Shown one piece after another: positions 24,361 through 36,262 of a DNA stretch of 64,000 nt (position 1 is its first letter; each line of letters starts with the position of its first letter). The DNA comes from Harmothoe impar (Eukaryota; Annelida; Polychaeta; Phyllodocida; Polynoidae), in assembly GCA_947462335.1 (NCBI GenBank), contig OX381714.1, positions 53,489,800 through 53,553,799 on the forward strand, written 5' to 3'. Below the pieces are notes generated by a model. The model had not been told where the DNA came from, ran no database searches, and saw only the letters and a program-made list of their open reading frames with translations. The position numbers and the translations under genes were made by a program.

Positions 24361-24666
24361 GTGCTTTTGATTGTACTTCATCCGCCTAGCTGGGCGAAAA
24401 TAGAAGGAATGAAGGCGGAATTGATCGTCGAGCTGTTCTCTTGAACTCTTGTTGCGCCCCAGTCGATGCCACTTAAGACTTTGTATGTGGTTTCTTTTCC
24501 GTTAGGTAGAGCGTAGAGCCTGGTTGAAATAGTAAAAAGGAGGAGAGTTTTTAGTGAAAGGCATAGATGTAGGCATTACTTTAATTTCAAAGGAATACAT
24601 ATCTATCCTTAATCCACTAACTATACACAATTTATTTTTATTGGATCAGTCACAGCCAAGAACCAA

Positions 24667-24800
24667 GGCCAAAAAAGGTGTGTTCCAGGTTACATAGTCT
24701 AAAAATCTAGGTAGGGTGGGTCGGATTTAGAAGAAAAAAACACCTTTACTTTGGTCTGAAAAGTAGCCAAAAATTGTAGGGCCCAACAACTAAAATAGTT
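24667..24800. mobile_element. Family C MITE, left part
   Basis: GGCCAAAAAAGGTGTGTTCCAGGTTAC-type end, followed by TCTAGGTAGGGTGGGTCGGA, matching 37162-37280. The right end is not found. Confidence 0.6.
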
Positions 24801-25344
24801 ATAATTACACAAATTCTTGAAATAGGATATATACATTGGGATTACTATTATTAGAAATAGACATACTAGAAGTCAACTTTCACCAATACTTAGATATAAG
24901 TAATAGACCCAACTAACTCTACCGACGAAGTGAGTACAATAAACAGTGTTTATCAAATTAAAATTAGGCAAGGAGGAGAAAAAAACATAAAATTGATGCA
25001 ATGATTATGGACATTGCATCTAGTAGAGTAAGGATTAGCACAGTACATTTGAAATTAAAATTCATGAACCTAGAATCCACACTTCACATATTATGAATGA
25101 CATTCTCAATAGGTTATACATTTGATAAATATGCACACAAAACACTTATATCTATATACAACTAACATGTAAAACCATAGAAAATCATAAGTGACATAAA
25201 TAGAGACATCAGCATTTTGAAGAGTCATACATGTTTATCAGCAGCATTTTGAGAATTCATCATGTCTGATATGTAAGTCCATGTAAACAGGCAGTAATCG
25301 GAGTGGTAGTGATAACACCCGGGTAAAAAAAGACATGAGACATA
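24801..25344. other. Gene-free AT-rich stretch
   Basis: Strongly AT-rich with no ORF or repeat that I can support. Confidence 0.35.
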
Positions 25345-25593
25345 TTAAACCTTTAAGGCCAGCATAGTGCTTTAATGCAACCTGCCTTTTCTCTTGATCA
25401 TGCATCATAAATGCAGCTGTGGTGGGTCACTCGCCAGTGCTGCATTCATGCATCATGCCGACCCTACGGTGCTGATACACTCCGGAATCATGCACCGATG
25501 CAACGCTGGCGAGTTACTCACATTGGTGACATTGGTGCACACATCATTGCGACAAATTAACCTCGCGGCAGCATCCCACCATTAAAGGGTTAA
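25345..25593. mobile_element. Family A MITE with duplicated flank
   Basis: TTAAACCTTTAAGGCCAGCAT to CCATTAAAGGGTTAA. TGAGACATATTAAAC at the left boundary recurs as TGAGACATGTTAAAC just past the right end (about 25597-25611). Confidence 0.8.
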
Positions 25594-25869
25594 GCCTGAG
25601 ACATGTTAAACACCGTGGAATTACATACTTTCCGCGCTCAAATCCCAGCGCCCGGCCTCCCCAGTCTCACCGTAGGCGCTAACAAACATGGCGCTCCGTG
25701 TAAAAAGCTGCTGGTGTTGTTTACATTTACCTCTGGACGCCACCAGACCTGGGAGCCGGCGGCCAGGGAGGTGTTTGTGCTCACACAAATCGACATGTAG
25801 GGCCCCTGTAAATGTACATGGGAGGCCAGGGTAGGCGTCAGGGGATGCACTGGGTGGCCTTATAGACTC
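25594..25869. other. CpG-rich patch between two MITEs
   Basis: Contains TTTCCGCGC, ATGGCGCTCC (ATG at about 25688) and GTTTACA, the same word set as at 404-490. Open frames exist on both strands; none is convincing. Confidence 0.3.
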
Positions 25870-26127
25870 TTAACTCTTTACTGGTAGCATAATGCTTGCA
25901 AGTGCTCTGCCCTTGGTCGGTATGATGTGTGAATTCAGCCCTGGTGGTTGACTTACCAGGGCTGCTTTTATGCATCATGCAGAGCCTTTGGGAGTGTATC
26001 AACCCTGCATGGTCGCCATCATGCATGGATGCAGTCCTGGCGAGTAGACTCAGCAGGCCGACCTTCATGCATCATGACGACAAAGGGTGTCGCACATTAA
26101 AGCACTATGCGGCCCCCAAAGGGTTAG
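25870..26127. mobile_element. Family A MITE with duplicated flank
   Basis: TTAACTCTTTACTGGTAGCAT to CCCCCAAAGGGTTAG. TAGACTCTTAACT at the left boundary is echoed by TAGAGTCTTAGCT at the right. Confidence 0.85.
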
Positions 26128-26231
26128 AGTCTTAGCTGGTCAAACATGATCCGCTGCTCATATTTTGTGTACGCTGAGGGTGGTGGGAGGAGGCCCAGGG
26201 GTACTGGGACTGAGGGGGTGGGCGGGGGATC

Positions 26232-26490
26232 CTAACCCTGTAAGGGCAACATAGTACGTTAATGCAGCATACACTGGTGTCGGTATGATGCATGCATTCA
26301 GTACTGGTGAGGAACTCTCATCGATGTTGTATTCATGTGTTATGTTGATCATCCATACTTATGGGGTGGATTCATTCCCTAAGGGATGAAATGATACACA
26401 AATAAAGTAATTAGTCAGCAGTATGTCGGTGCTTCAGGATGAGAAATAGTCATGATGCCTTGATGCATCATGCTGCCCTGACAGGACTAA
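26232..26490. mobile_element. Family A MITE, degenerate, CTAA both sides
   Basis: CTAACCCTGTAAGGGCAACAT to CTGCCCTGACAGGACTAA. The arms are heavily diverged. CTAA on both flanks matches the complement of TTAG seen at other copies. Confidence 0.65.
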
Positions 26491-29040
26491 CCCACGCCCA
26501 CCACCGCGGTATGAATCCAGAAGCCCCAAACAAGGCAGCTTCTCCACAGAACATGCCAACAGCTCAATCTGGGGGTCTGTGTGTTTGCAAAAGGCACGGG
26601 GGAGATTTGAAACCAAGCCTCCGGGGAAATTCAAAAATGGGGAGGTTAGTGAATATGAAAATACCCCCAGGATGAAAAACTGGTGTAGCTTGTATCAATT
26701 TGGGTTCTTTTGTTTGGGGATGGGATTTGGAGAGCCGGGTATCCACCAAGGGCAATGTGTGGTCTTAGAAATTACAGGATTTGAGGAACGTGGGGGTGGT
26801 ATTGGACATTTAATATAGACTGATCTCTCCATTTGGGTCGTCAATATGTGATATGCGATTTAATACTGGTAAAAATAAACACTAGTTGTGCGTGGAGATA
26901 TGGGTGACTTAGCGTATCTGAAATGGGCTGTATAACACAAACATACATACTAAATATAACATAATATATATTTGATTGGTGATATGAATGCTATCTCCTT
27001 TTATTTTTAATTATGTACTATGCAATCAGATATTTTTACTTTTTTGATATTCCCACACCCACGCCATAAACTACTTTAACACAGAGTTCAAGCTAAAAAC
27101 ACAATACGTCACGATAGGATAGTCGCATTTCTATAGGGAAAATCATCCGAATGTCTTTGAACAAAGGTTACACAATTGCCATTTAAAAACATAGTGCTAC
27201 GGCTGTTTTAGTATTTCTTTTTAAACGCAACAAAATGCTATGATTTGCAGAGTTCTCACGGATAGGCATATAACCAACAATGATTCTCTTTTCAGTTTAG
27301 CTAACTAAAAGTTAACCCCTATATACGATGAAAAAGATCTATATTAATTTTGAGATTTATGATTGAAATACCATAGTATTAGTATAAGTATGAAAACACA
27401 GGATGAAATTGTCTATTTATTTATACTAATTTAAAATGTGCACATCATCTCTTTCCTTTTCAAATTTGTTATCAAGGTTTGTGGTAGGGGTTGAGGTCAG
27501 ACCAGAGAAGTCATTAATTCTGAACATGACATCTGTCAGGGCTCCTGGCTTCCTGCAGGTGGGTGGGTGGGGGGGGGGGGGGGTACTGCATCGTCCAGCA
27601 GGGGTTAATACGGGTTGTATCATTGTGATGTGCCTCACTCCTCACCCCTTACAGTACCACTACAACAACTACAGGTCACCTCCACAGCCAGCTGCTGCCC
27701 ACACTCACCATACTACACCCACCCAGGATAAGAATAAATGAAATCATTGCTTCAGGTATCATCTGAAAATATGTTAACATCTTAACAGAAATATGGCTCC
27801 AAACAGCACAACAGGGAGAGGCCTATAAAGATAGGAAGGGAGAGAGTGGGAGAGAGACCCATAGGGTATGCGAGATACATGTTACAATCGTATTATAGTC
27901 CCTTTAAATGTATCCAAATGGAGTAGGGAGGAGATCATTACATTATTGGAAATCTGCATTGGGACCTTGGGCAGGTACTCATGTTTGAATTGATTTTAGT
28001 TTACACGAGGATTATTGGGTCAAATGCTACTGCTGCTGCAGACTCGTGTATACCAATAAATTACTCGGAATACAACGATATCAATATAAAACTATTAATA
28101 TAATATAAAAAATATTCAAATTCCAAAAATTGATTCAGGGTTCTGCCCTAGTAATCTATGTAAAATGAATCACACATCCGCATCTGTCCTTTGGAGGCAT
28201 CATTTAGACCTCATCATTTAGAGGTAAACTCTGACCCATGCGAGGCCAGCCTTGGTGGTTATTTACTTCTAATCTGACTAGTCCTTGCCCGATTCCACAC
28301 GCTACACTGGGCACATGGAAGGTTGGGAGGCAGCCGGGAATTTTCAAGAGGCAGACATAGAATTATTATCTGGGACTCGGGGTGGGGTGGGGCTAGGTTG
28401 GTTAGGTTGGTTAGGACCCCTGCTGTGGCGACCCATCCCTTGTTGGGGCTCATAAGGGGCTCGGGGACTGACCCTCACCCCCACCCCGAGGCAAATTTCC
28501 CCCCTGTCTGCCTCGCCGTGCCCCCGCCCCGCCCCCGGGTCGGGGTCTGGGGGGACGGTCGGCCCCACCCCCCGCCGTGCGTCAGCGTAGGGGCAGGCAG
28601 CAGGTGGGACCGGTTTCAATGTGGAGAAATTTTATCTCATTTCACTCCATTTTTGCCGCTCGCCGACCCCAAATTGTATAAAGTTTCCGATAACAAAAAC
28701 CTCGGCCGACACTTTCCATCCGCGGCCCGGGTGGGGGGAGTGTCAGGGGGGCGGGCCCGGCCTCCCCCGGCCATACAACCAGCCCTGCCTACTGCTAACA
28801 GTGCCTTCACCCTGACCGGCCCGCGGGGGTAGGAGGGGGGGGGACCGACTCGAGTTAACGTAGTTAATATAAGCCTCCAAATTTACCCCGTTTTTCCATC
28901 AGCCCGCACCGCCCGGGTGGGAATTAAGCACACCTTGTAGGGGGTGCTATGTTATTATCCCGGCCTCCCCGGTCCCGCAGCCAGCATGCGGCAACCCGAT
29001 ACCACTAACCAACAACACCGCACAGCGCCGCGCCATGCCA
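26491..29040. other. Gene-free stretch with GC-rich patch at 28320-28860
   Basis: 26491-28300 is mixed to AT-rich, with one G tract near 27570-27583. 28320-28860 is GC-rich with long G/C runs, producing overlapping open frames on both strands. No gene can be supported from either. Confidence 0.35.
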
Positions 29041-29171
29041 GGCCTTTCAGGAGTGTATCAGCCCCATATAATGTCGGCATGATGCGTGAATGCAGCCCTG
29101 GTGAGTTACTCGCCAGGGCTGCATTCATGCATCATGACGACAAAGGGCATATCACATTTAAAGCACTGTTG
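29041..29171. mobile_element. Family A MITE, right half only
   Basis: Starts at the element centre (CAGGAGTGTATCAGCCCC) and keeps one near-perfect arm with GGTGAGTTACTCGCC. It ends before the terminal repeat at AAAGCACTGTTGG. Confidence 0.75.
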
Positions 29172-29199
29172 GCAGGAAGCCTATATACTTCAGAGCGCG

Positions 29200-29275
29200 G
29201 CGTCGGGCATTTCCCGCGCAAACCGCGCGAATGTCGTCTGCACGAGTTGGATCTCGTCTGCCGTTTGTAAGTGAC
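29200..29275 (+). promoter_or_regulatory. Promoter-like patch with GTCGTCTGC
   Basis: TTTCCCGCGCAAACCGCGCG is followed by AATGTCGTCTGC (29230-29241) and a second CTCGTCTGC (29253-29261). Same combination of E2F-like and GTCGTCTGC words as elsewhere. Confidence 0.3.
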
Positions 29276-29551
29276 TGATTAAATTTGTCATGATCCAATC
29301 AAAGAGGGTGTGTGTGGGGTGGGGAGGGGGGTATGGCCCGCCCACAACCCCCTCCTATCGGGATCAACACACTGCTAGGGCCACAACCAGCTGAGTCGAT
29401 CATGTCCTCTAAAGTTTAAGATTTTTACTAGCAACACCATGACCACGTTATATTTATATGTATTGCTATACACGCCTATAGCTATACCTTCCAGACTGAA
29501 ATACTATACATAGACTCAAATAATATATGGATGTTTATACTACTAGTATAC

Positions 29552-29660
29552 TGTTTACGAAAGACGTTATACAATGTTATATAACGTTTCTCCATGGCCC
29601 CCTATCGTGGGAAAACGTTAAAACGTTATTTTGGCGTGAAACAAGGTATTTTTGTTAGCT
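29552..29660 (+). mobile_element. AACGTT-rich short repeat, copy 1
   Basis: GACGTTATACAATGTTATAT, then AAAACGTTATTTTGGCGTGA, ending TTTTTGTTAGCT. A second, diverged copy lies at 62965-63096 in the same orientation with the same end. Confidence 0.65.
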
Positions 29661-30358
29661 GGGTATAGCGTCCCCATATTTAGAGACTCAGAACATGGAT
29701 AATGTATCCATCTGTAAACCGTAAATCTCGGGCTATAAACTTAGCAATACTATAGAGTTATAGACAGAGGTCCATGATAATCTGTCTGAACGACATGTTT
29801 CTTCACGAGTGGGACCTCAGGTTGTATCACGCGAGGCGCAGTGGATAAACCAGGAGTTCAGACTGATTTGAGTGGATCTCTGTGTTCATTTCATGTGAAT
29901 GTTGATCAATTCCATTTTAAAACGACATTTAAAGATTGGTTTCACAACTATACCATGGAGAATGGAACTGTGGAGAATGAGACTCTTCCCATACAAAACA
30001 ATGGTACATGAAATAATAAGTATTACCTCTCTGGTATCACATGATATATATATTAATTGCAGAAAAAGAAATACAATTCAATTCTAATAGTACCAGGGTA
30101 TAGACCCACAGCGTGGCATACATCTCATTGCAAACCCAAAATGTACCAATGTGATGAAGTGACTTCAGGGTTTGAAATTGAAAACCGTTTTCTGCTTATT
30201 GACATTAATCCCTCATGCTTGCTGCCTCCAACCGCCAAGTAACTCTCCAGCCGCCCCATAAACAGTTTAAACGGTTAATGGACTTTCTTGCCGCTCCTTT
30301 AGAAAGGAATCCATTTGGAGGCGCTCTCTGATTTGAAGAGCTAGTTGTTGAGAGCTTT
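29661..30358. other. Gene-free stretch
   Basis: AT-rich with no supported gene. Near 30220 a short family A-like hairpin word occurs (CCAAGTAACTCTCCAGCC). Confidence 0.35.
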
Positions 30359-30579
30359 AATTTCGGCCCTCTGAGGACGGCATGATGCTTCACAGTTGTC
30401 ATGATGTACCAATGTAACGCTGGCGAGTAACTCGCTGACTCGGTGCTGGTGTACAGTCTTCGGGAGTGCATCAGCCCAATAGGGTTGGCATGATGCATTA
30501 ATGCAGCACAGGCGAGCTACTCATTATGACGACAAAGCAAAGAGCGCATTAAAGCACTATGCCGCCATTAAAGGGTTAA
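30359..30579. mobile_element. Family A MITE
   Basis: Left end diverged (TCGGCCCTCTGAGGACGGCAT); right end clear (CATTAAAGCACTATGCCGCC, then AAAGGGTTAA). Confidence 0.75.
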
Positions 30580-30671
30580 TTTTAAGGACGCCTTTTGGAA
30601 TCGACGAGAGGCGTCAACTGCACTCGTAAGACAAAGCATCTGAGAACGGTAAATCGTTGAAGTAGAATCAC

Positions 30672-30927
30672 TTAAACTGGAGGGAGAGCATAGTACTTTA
30701 CTGTGTTATGCCCTTGGTCGTCATGATGCATAAATGAAGCCCTGGTGAGTAACTTACCAGAGCTGCCTTCTTGCACTGTGTCGACCCTACTAGTTTGATA
30801 CACTCCCTAAGGGTCGGTATGATGCATGAATGCAGTCCTGGTGAGTTACTCACAAAGGCTGCATTCATGCATCATAACGACCAATGCTATGATACATTAA
30901 AGCACTATTCGGGCCTTAAAGTGTTAA
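30672..30927. mobile_element. Family A MITE, full copy
   Basis: TTAAACTGGAGGGAGAGCAT to GGGCCTTAAAGTGTTAA. Both arms and the centre are present. Confidence 0.82.
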
Positions 30928-31172
30928 GGTGGAGGGAGACCTCCTCTGCTGAGTCCGTGCGTTATGGGTAGAGTAGGATAAGGACTGTTAGAGGAGAGGA
31001 GGGTATAAAGGTATATATTTATACAGTTAGGACAGATATAGAGGTATGTGAGGGCTTTAGGATGAAGCGGTTTAAGGGGGCTAAGCAGGGTATAAAGAGG
31101 TTGAATATAAGACAGTAGGTACAGAGGTTTGGTGTGTACACCAACATGAAGCTGTGGTAGAGTCCAGAACAG

Positions 31173-31325
31173 CACTGCAAATAGTTGGCTGCCTTCTTAC
31201 AGTAGAATTCACTGTAGGTCTACACTTTTATTGTAAATCAAAAGTAAAATCTACTGTAAAGATATAGTAAATACTGTAAAACTACAGTAGATTCTACTGT
31301 AAAAAGGCAACAACTATTTGCAGTG
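31173..31325. mobile_element. Family B palindromic MITE, 153 bp
   Basis: Ends are CACTGCAAATAGTTG and its exact inverse CAACTATTTGCAGTG. The interior is a run of CTACTGTA/TACAGTAG words forming a foldback. No ORF and no clear target duplication. Related copies lie at 3442-3560, 36139-36262 and 36911-37022. Confidence 0.75.
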
Positions 31326-31832
31326 ATGAATCAGAAATATCAGACATCTGGAGCTTTATAGGCATGTACTCAAAAAGGAAGAGTCTGATGGAAATATCGG
31401 TCTATAAGAGAATTACGTATGGTCCACTGAATCTTATACACGTTACAGTTATCTATATACATCAGCTGATAAGTATAAGTAAAAACATATTATATAAAGA
31501 GAAACCAAACAAGTACATATACTCCATAATATACATGGAAAACAAATAGAAAGAGTTATATATGTATCAGGTTAGAATTAGTTTTGGAACTGCAGCCACC
31601 CATACATGTTTATACAAGTTGAGAAGTAGGCCACGTGGACATGGCAAAGTAAGACGAAGAAGGAGTAGGAGGAGTGGAGAAGTATGGCAGGAGCATGGAG
31701 GGGTAGAGACAGGGATCGGGAGGGGAGGGGGATTATAATATCAATTGAAGTGGACGGGTTATAAATGGACCTGTCCATGGCTGCCCGACTGGTCTGAAAG
31801 GACGGGCGTGGCAGCCACACATAGAAAAGGGC
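31326..31832. other. Gene-free stretch
   Basis: AT-rich; then purine-rich 31620-31735 (GGAGGAGTGGAG-type words). No gene. Confidence 0.35.
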
Positions 31833-32081
31833 TTAGTCCTTTTAGGACAGCATGCTGCTTTAATGTGTTTGTTGCCATGATGCAGGAAGGAATGCAGCCC
31901 TGGGGAGCTAATCTCTGGGCTTCATTCATGCATCATGACGACTATAGAGAGCTGATACACTCTTAAACGGTCGGTGTAATGCACCAATACATTCTTTGCA
32001 AGGTACCCCAACGCCACTGCTGCATTTGTGCATCATGACGGCATGAACCCTTACGGCATGATGCCATCCCTACATGGTTAC
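31833..32081. mobile_element. Family A MITE
   Basis: TTAGTCCTTTTAGGACAGCAT, two diverged arms, then GGCATGATGCCATCCCTACA and GGTTA. The right terminus is altered. Confidence 0.7.
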
Positions 32082-32396
32082 CCCTGCTTACCACCCCCCC
32101 CCCCTCCACTACCCCTCTGGTTGAGAGTCCTATACACTCCCCTGCCATGTTACTGCCAAAACGACTTTAATACGCGGATAAGCCTCTCCCTGGTGGGCCC
32201 TGAAAGCAAACATATTTTGGCACTTAAAAATTCCAATACATTTGCCGGCGTCCATTGAGGCCGGTTGGTGCCGCCTGTGGCTTCGGAAACGGCGTGTTTT
32301 GTGGAGGTGACAGGGGGTGGCACAGTGGTCGGGGTAGGGTGGGTACATACCCAACTTCATCTACCTCCCCACCGCCCCTCCCTAGGACAGGGTGGT

Positions 32397-32666
32397 TTTC
32401 ACCCTTTAAATGTAACATGGTGCTTCTACATAGCGTCCTATGTTATTTGTCGTCATAATGCATGAATGCTGCCCTGGTGAGTAACTCGCAAGTGCTTCAT
32501 TCAAGCATCATATATGCCGATCCTATGAGGTTAGTACACTCCCGAAAGGGCGACATAATGCATGAATGCAGCACTGGCGAGTTACTCACCAAGGCTGCAT
32601 CCCTGCATCATCAGGACGACAAAGGGTGTGCTGCATTAAAACATTATGCTGTCATTAAAGGGCTAC
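32397..32666. mobile_element. Family A MITE
   Basis: TTCACCCTTTAAATGTAACAT to TGTCATTAAAGGGCTAC. The arms contain GTGAGTAACTCGC and GGCGAGTTACTCACC. Confidence 0.75.
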
Positions 32667-33104
32667 ACAAAATATTTCTATTCCAATCTCTACCCAACCA
32701 TTATACATGGTGGTCAGGGGAGTGCTTTTAGATAAGAAATATCCACCACCAGCAATAGCGCTGTCAGACGAACCAATTCTGGAATCAGGATCAGAAACAT
32801 GGCTCTTTGGTGTGGTACAGGGGGCATTACCACAGGCTAGAACAGACTATTGTAATTCAAGATTCTAATATGGAAATTGGACGCTCAGGAATGCGTACAG
32901 TGCCAAGCGGTTGTATACTTAGCTCAAATAGCAATCTGAAAGGACTAATTTGAATTAGCCAGCTCCATGCATGGCTGTCTGGCGGAATGGTGGTCGGGTG
33001 TATTGAATAATCGGCATATTATGCCGATCTGTTACAGGAGTCGTCTTATGTATAGGGTGAGTATGTAGGTCTGCTGAATGCGTAGGTATCCACAATAATA
33101 TATG
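32667..33104. other. Gene-free stretch
   Basis: No gene or repeat supported. Confidence 0.3.
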
Positions 33105-33385
33105 TTTATCAGTTGTAAATGTTAATGTTTAACTGTTGTACTTATTATACATATCAACAATACTGTTATATGTAATTAATTATTTGTAAATATTCATGTA
33201 TGTACATATGTATAGGTGTTATACTTATCATACATATCCAAAACACTACCTTATGTTTATTATTTGTAAATGTTCATGTACATGTGTATAGGTGTTATAC
33301 TTATCATACATATCCACAATACTATAATGTTTCTTATTTGTAAATGCTCATGTATAATTGTTACACTTATCACACATTCTGTATA
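33105..33385 (+). repeat. Tandem repeat, about 86-bp unit, 3 or more copies
   Basis: The block TTATTTGTAAATGTTCATGT, then GTGTTATACTTATCATACAT and ATCC, recurs with small changes at roughly 33170, 33255 and 33330. AT-rich satellite. Confidence 0.65.
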
Positions 33386-33633
33386 GTAGTATAGGGCCAA
33401 GGTATGGACGAGTGTAAACCTTTATACTCTTCCCGGTTAACAACAAATATAATATATATGGAAAAAAGGAAATTGTAAAATATGTCCCTCTGTTGTGTTT
33501 GAGTATAAGATATGGAGCTGTGTCAGATGGTATAATAGTACATACCATTATAGTCATTATATGTGGCTATATCCTATATAGACACCCCACTTCTATAACA
33601 ACCACCTATAATATACATCGAGGCGATGAATAA

Positions 33634-33635
<2 letters not shown>

Positions 33636-33704
<69 letters not shown>
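33636..33704. repeat. (AT)n microsatellite
   Basis: Uninterrupted AT dinucleotide run of about 69 bases. Confidence 0.98.
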
Positions 33705-33706
<2 letters not shown>

Positions 33707-34690
33707 ACAGTGTGTTTGTAGGCACACAGACAGAATTCGTAGAATTGTCCTCTATGCTTGCTCGCTCGCCTTATTGAAAACCTATTTCATTGAGAAAAAT
33801 CTATAAAAACAAATAATGTAAATTAAAAAGAAGGCTCATTGAATGTATGTTCTTGGGAAGTTATTTAAACTCACAAAGGAAATACTAACAATACATAAAC
33901 GGGATGCTGTCTACACTGATAATGGCAATGAACAACCCACTATTACACCAAGACATGCCATATCTATTCTAAATGTATAAATGTTATATCACATTTAGGA
34001 TACTATTCCATATTATACCTTACTCACAGAACTAAGGACAAAGCTGACACTATTTACGAGTTACATCAGTATATCTAACACAGTTTTGAAAATGAATGAC
34101 AATAAATGATCCTTAAATGTGTTCATACGGTACCAGGCTCTTAACCATCTCAATATGACATGACATAGTTCTAAAGTCTTTAGTTAAGACAAAACTGACA
34201 TCATTACCAGTTACACTCATGTACCACACCCACATGTGTATGTAACTGGGTTCCTCAGACGGCATTGAACCAAAGTAATAACAATACAGATGACACACTG
34301 AAAAGTAAACTTGTCTCCAGACTCGTCTAAATGACTGTCATAAAATAAACAAGTCAAAATTGTCTAACCTATCAGAATACCATCCCACAAATAGAATCTG
34401 GAGCTGGAAAATGTCGGGTTTTGGGCTGGCACATGCCAAGTGGGTCTTCTATCTCCAGCTAGAAGACCCGCTTCCTTGTCACTAAGATGAGTTTTTAACT
34501 TATTTATTTCATGACAGTCACTTAGAAAAGTTTGGAGACAAGTTTACTTTTTCAGTGCAGCATATATCACGGCAGAATAAATAGACATTAAAATACATTA
34601 CCCAACCCTTAATCAACCCAAGCTGGCCTGACACTGGGTTCTACACTAACCAGTGGAGCATGACTCAGCACTACACGACACACAGTGCAC
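33705..34690. other. Gene-free AT-rich stretch
   Basis: AT-rich with no gene seen. GGAGACAAGTTTACTTTTCAG-type words occur in both orientations (about 34298-34320 and 34532-34556), suggesting a decayed inverted repeat of about 250 bp. Confidence 0.4.
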
Positions 34691-34699
34691 TCAGGCGAC

Positions 34700-35487
34700 A
34701 ATTGTACAACAGCAGACGACATTTTAGTCAATCCCCCAAGAAACAGACGACAATTTGACAATGAATCTCTCATCACCCTGGTAGGTCTGTGTTCTAGTAC
34801 ATGTATAGCCCCCCTCCCCCTCCCACCACCACACACTTAGGAGCCTCCCAGTACCAGGGTCATTAACCTCACACAAAACAAAAACACCCTCATCAGAAGG
34901 GGGAGAAGGACAAGAAGAAAAGGGCGACGGGGGGGGGGGGGGAGAAAATGGAAGAAAACATCTGAAAATCTATGACAGTGTACCTTGCAACCCTCCCTTG
35001 GCCTCACCACCAGTACCACCACCACACCCTACCCCCCCCCCCCCCCCCTGCAGACCCCGCCCCGCGCCATGCTTAAGTAGTGTCTGGGTGATGAGCGACG
35101 TCCTCCTGGGTCTCAAGTACCCCCCCCCCCCCCCCACACACACACACAGATCCTCTTTATGATTTACCTGCCCCCCCCCCCCGCCCCCGGTGAGGAGATC
35201 AAAGCCGGCTGTCCGCATTGTCTTCCGGTCTCTATGGCTGCTCCGTCCTGTATTGTTTTTTCTTTGCGGCGGGGCTGGGTGAGAGACGGGTTGCGCACCT
35301 AGTATAAGGTGGTCGTGGTAGGGGGGAAATGTCGTCTGCGCGCGGTGTGGGCGCGTACTTTGATGATTTAGTTGTCTCTGGCGGGGCGCGGGGTTGAAGG
35401 GTGTTGAAGGCGGATGTCGGCTGGTGTGTGTGTGGGTGGGGGGGGGGGGGGTGCCACCCGGCGTGGGAACGCGACATCCGGTCGACG
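34700..35487. promoter_or_regulatory. CpG- and G/C-tract-rich patch upstream of a possible exon
   Basis: Carries GCAGACGAC (34712-34720), ACAGACGAC (34743-34751) and AAATGTCGTCTGC (35327-35339), the last followed by GCGCGCGGTGTGGGCGCG. Long C or G runs occur at 34930, 35030, 35120 and 35173. Open frames on both strands reflect composition only. Confidence 0.35.
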
Positions 35488-35598
35488 ATGGCGGCGGCGG
35501 CTGGTGGTGACGAGGTGTGTGAAGGGTGCCGCGTCCCCAGACCCCCCCCCCCCGGGGACCTACACAGACCCCCATCACCTCTAGGGCCGACCAGGTGG
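35488..35598 (+). CDS. Tentative first coding exon of an unknown host gene
   Basis: The ATG (GACGATGGCGG context) opens an alanine/glycine-rich start (MAAAAGGDEVCEGC) and a proline-rich stretch. The frame can end at a consensus-quality 5' splice site, GTGAGT at 35599-35604. About 150 bp upstream lies AAATGTCGTCTGC. Alanine-rich starts in CpG islands are common in real genes but also arise by chance. The only motif is a single CxxC pair. No family recognised. Confidence 0.25.
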
Positions 35599-35622
35599 GT
35601 GAGTTACGGCGACGAGGGCTAG

Positions 35623-36138
35623 GGGACTAGGGGAGGGGACAGGGGGAGAGGACCGGGGAGGGGAATGTGGTAGGGAGCCTCGGTGCTCATGGACATTCAC
35701 TGACCGTATTACCCACCACACTTATTACTCAAATGGCCTCACAATTACTTTTCTTCTTATAGATAAAACCGGCGCTTATTCAACCAATGAGCTGGTTTTA
35801 ATGATTCAGATATATCTTAAGAAACCTCCACCCCTGTTGCTTATATAGGACCGGCGCTGATTTGAAACCCGGCGCCTAAACACAAATGGTAATACTAACC
35901 ACCCAGAGAGCACGCGTCCACACCAGAGCTGTTTCAGCTATCCGCATAGCAAACGCTTTCCGCACTCATTGAACAGACTCAATCACAACAATCACTGCCG
36001 GTGACAATTAATGACCTTAACATTAATGACAAAATCACGTGTACCGAAAAATGTAATATTCACTAGAGATGTCTTTGTCCAAGCAAAGTACAAAAGGCTG
36101 TAGCCATGACCAGCAATATACATGTACATTTCAATGTA
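35623..36138. other. Gene-free stretch
   Basis: No gene supported. ACCGGCGCTTATTCAACC and GACCGGCGCTGATTTGAA (about 35768 and 35848) form a short direct repeat. Confidence 0.3.
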
Positions 36139-36262
36139 CACTATGAATAGTGAACCCAAAAATACGCCCCTTTATCTTTTAAAACAACAGTGGATTCTAC
36201 TGCCCATGTATACTGATACTGTAGTATATGCTGTAAAACTAGACTAGATTCTACTGCTCAGT
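36139..36262 (+). mobile_element. Family B MITE copy
   Basis: CACTATGAATAGTGAACCCA, then GTGGATTCTACTGCCCATGT and GTAGTATATGCTGTAAAACT. An inverted relative lies at 36911-37022. Confidence 0.6.

Noticed and set aside
28320..28860. 169-codon plus-strand and 91-codon minus-strand frames
   Set aside because: GC-rich sequence opens both strands; proline/glycine-rich products without any domain.
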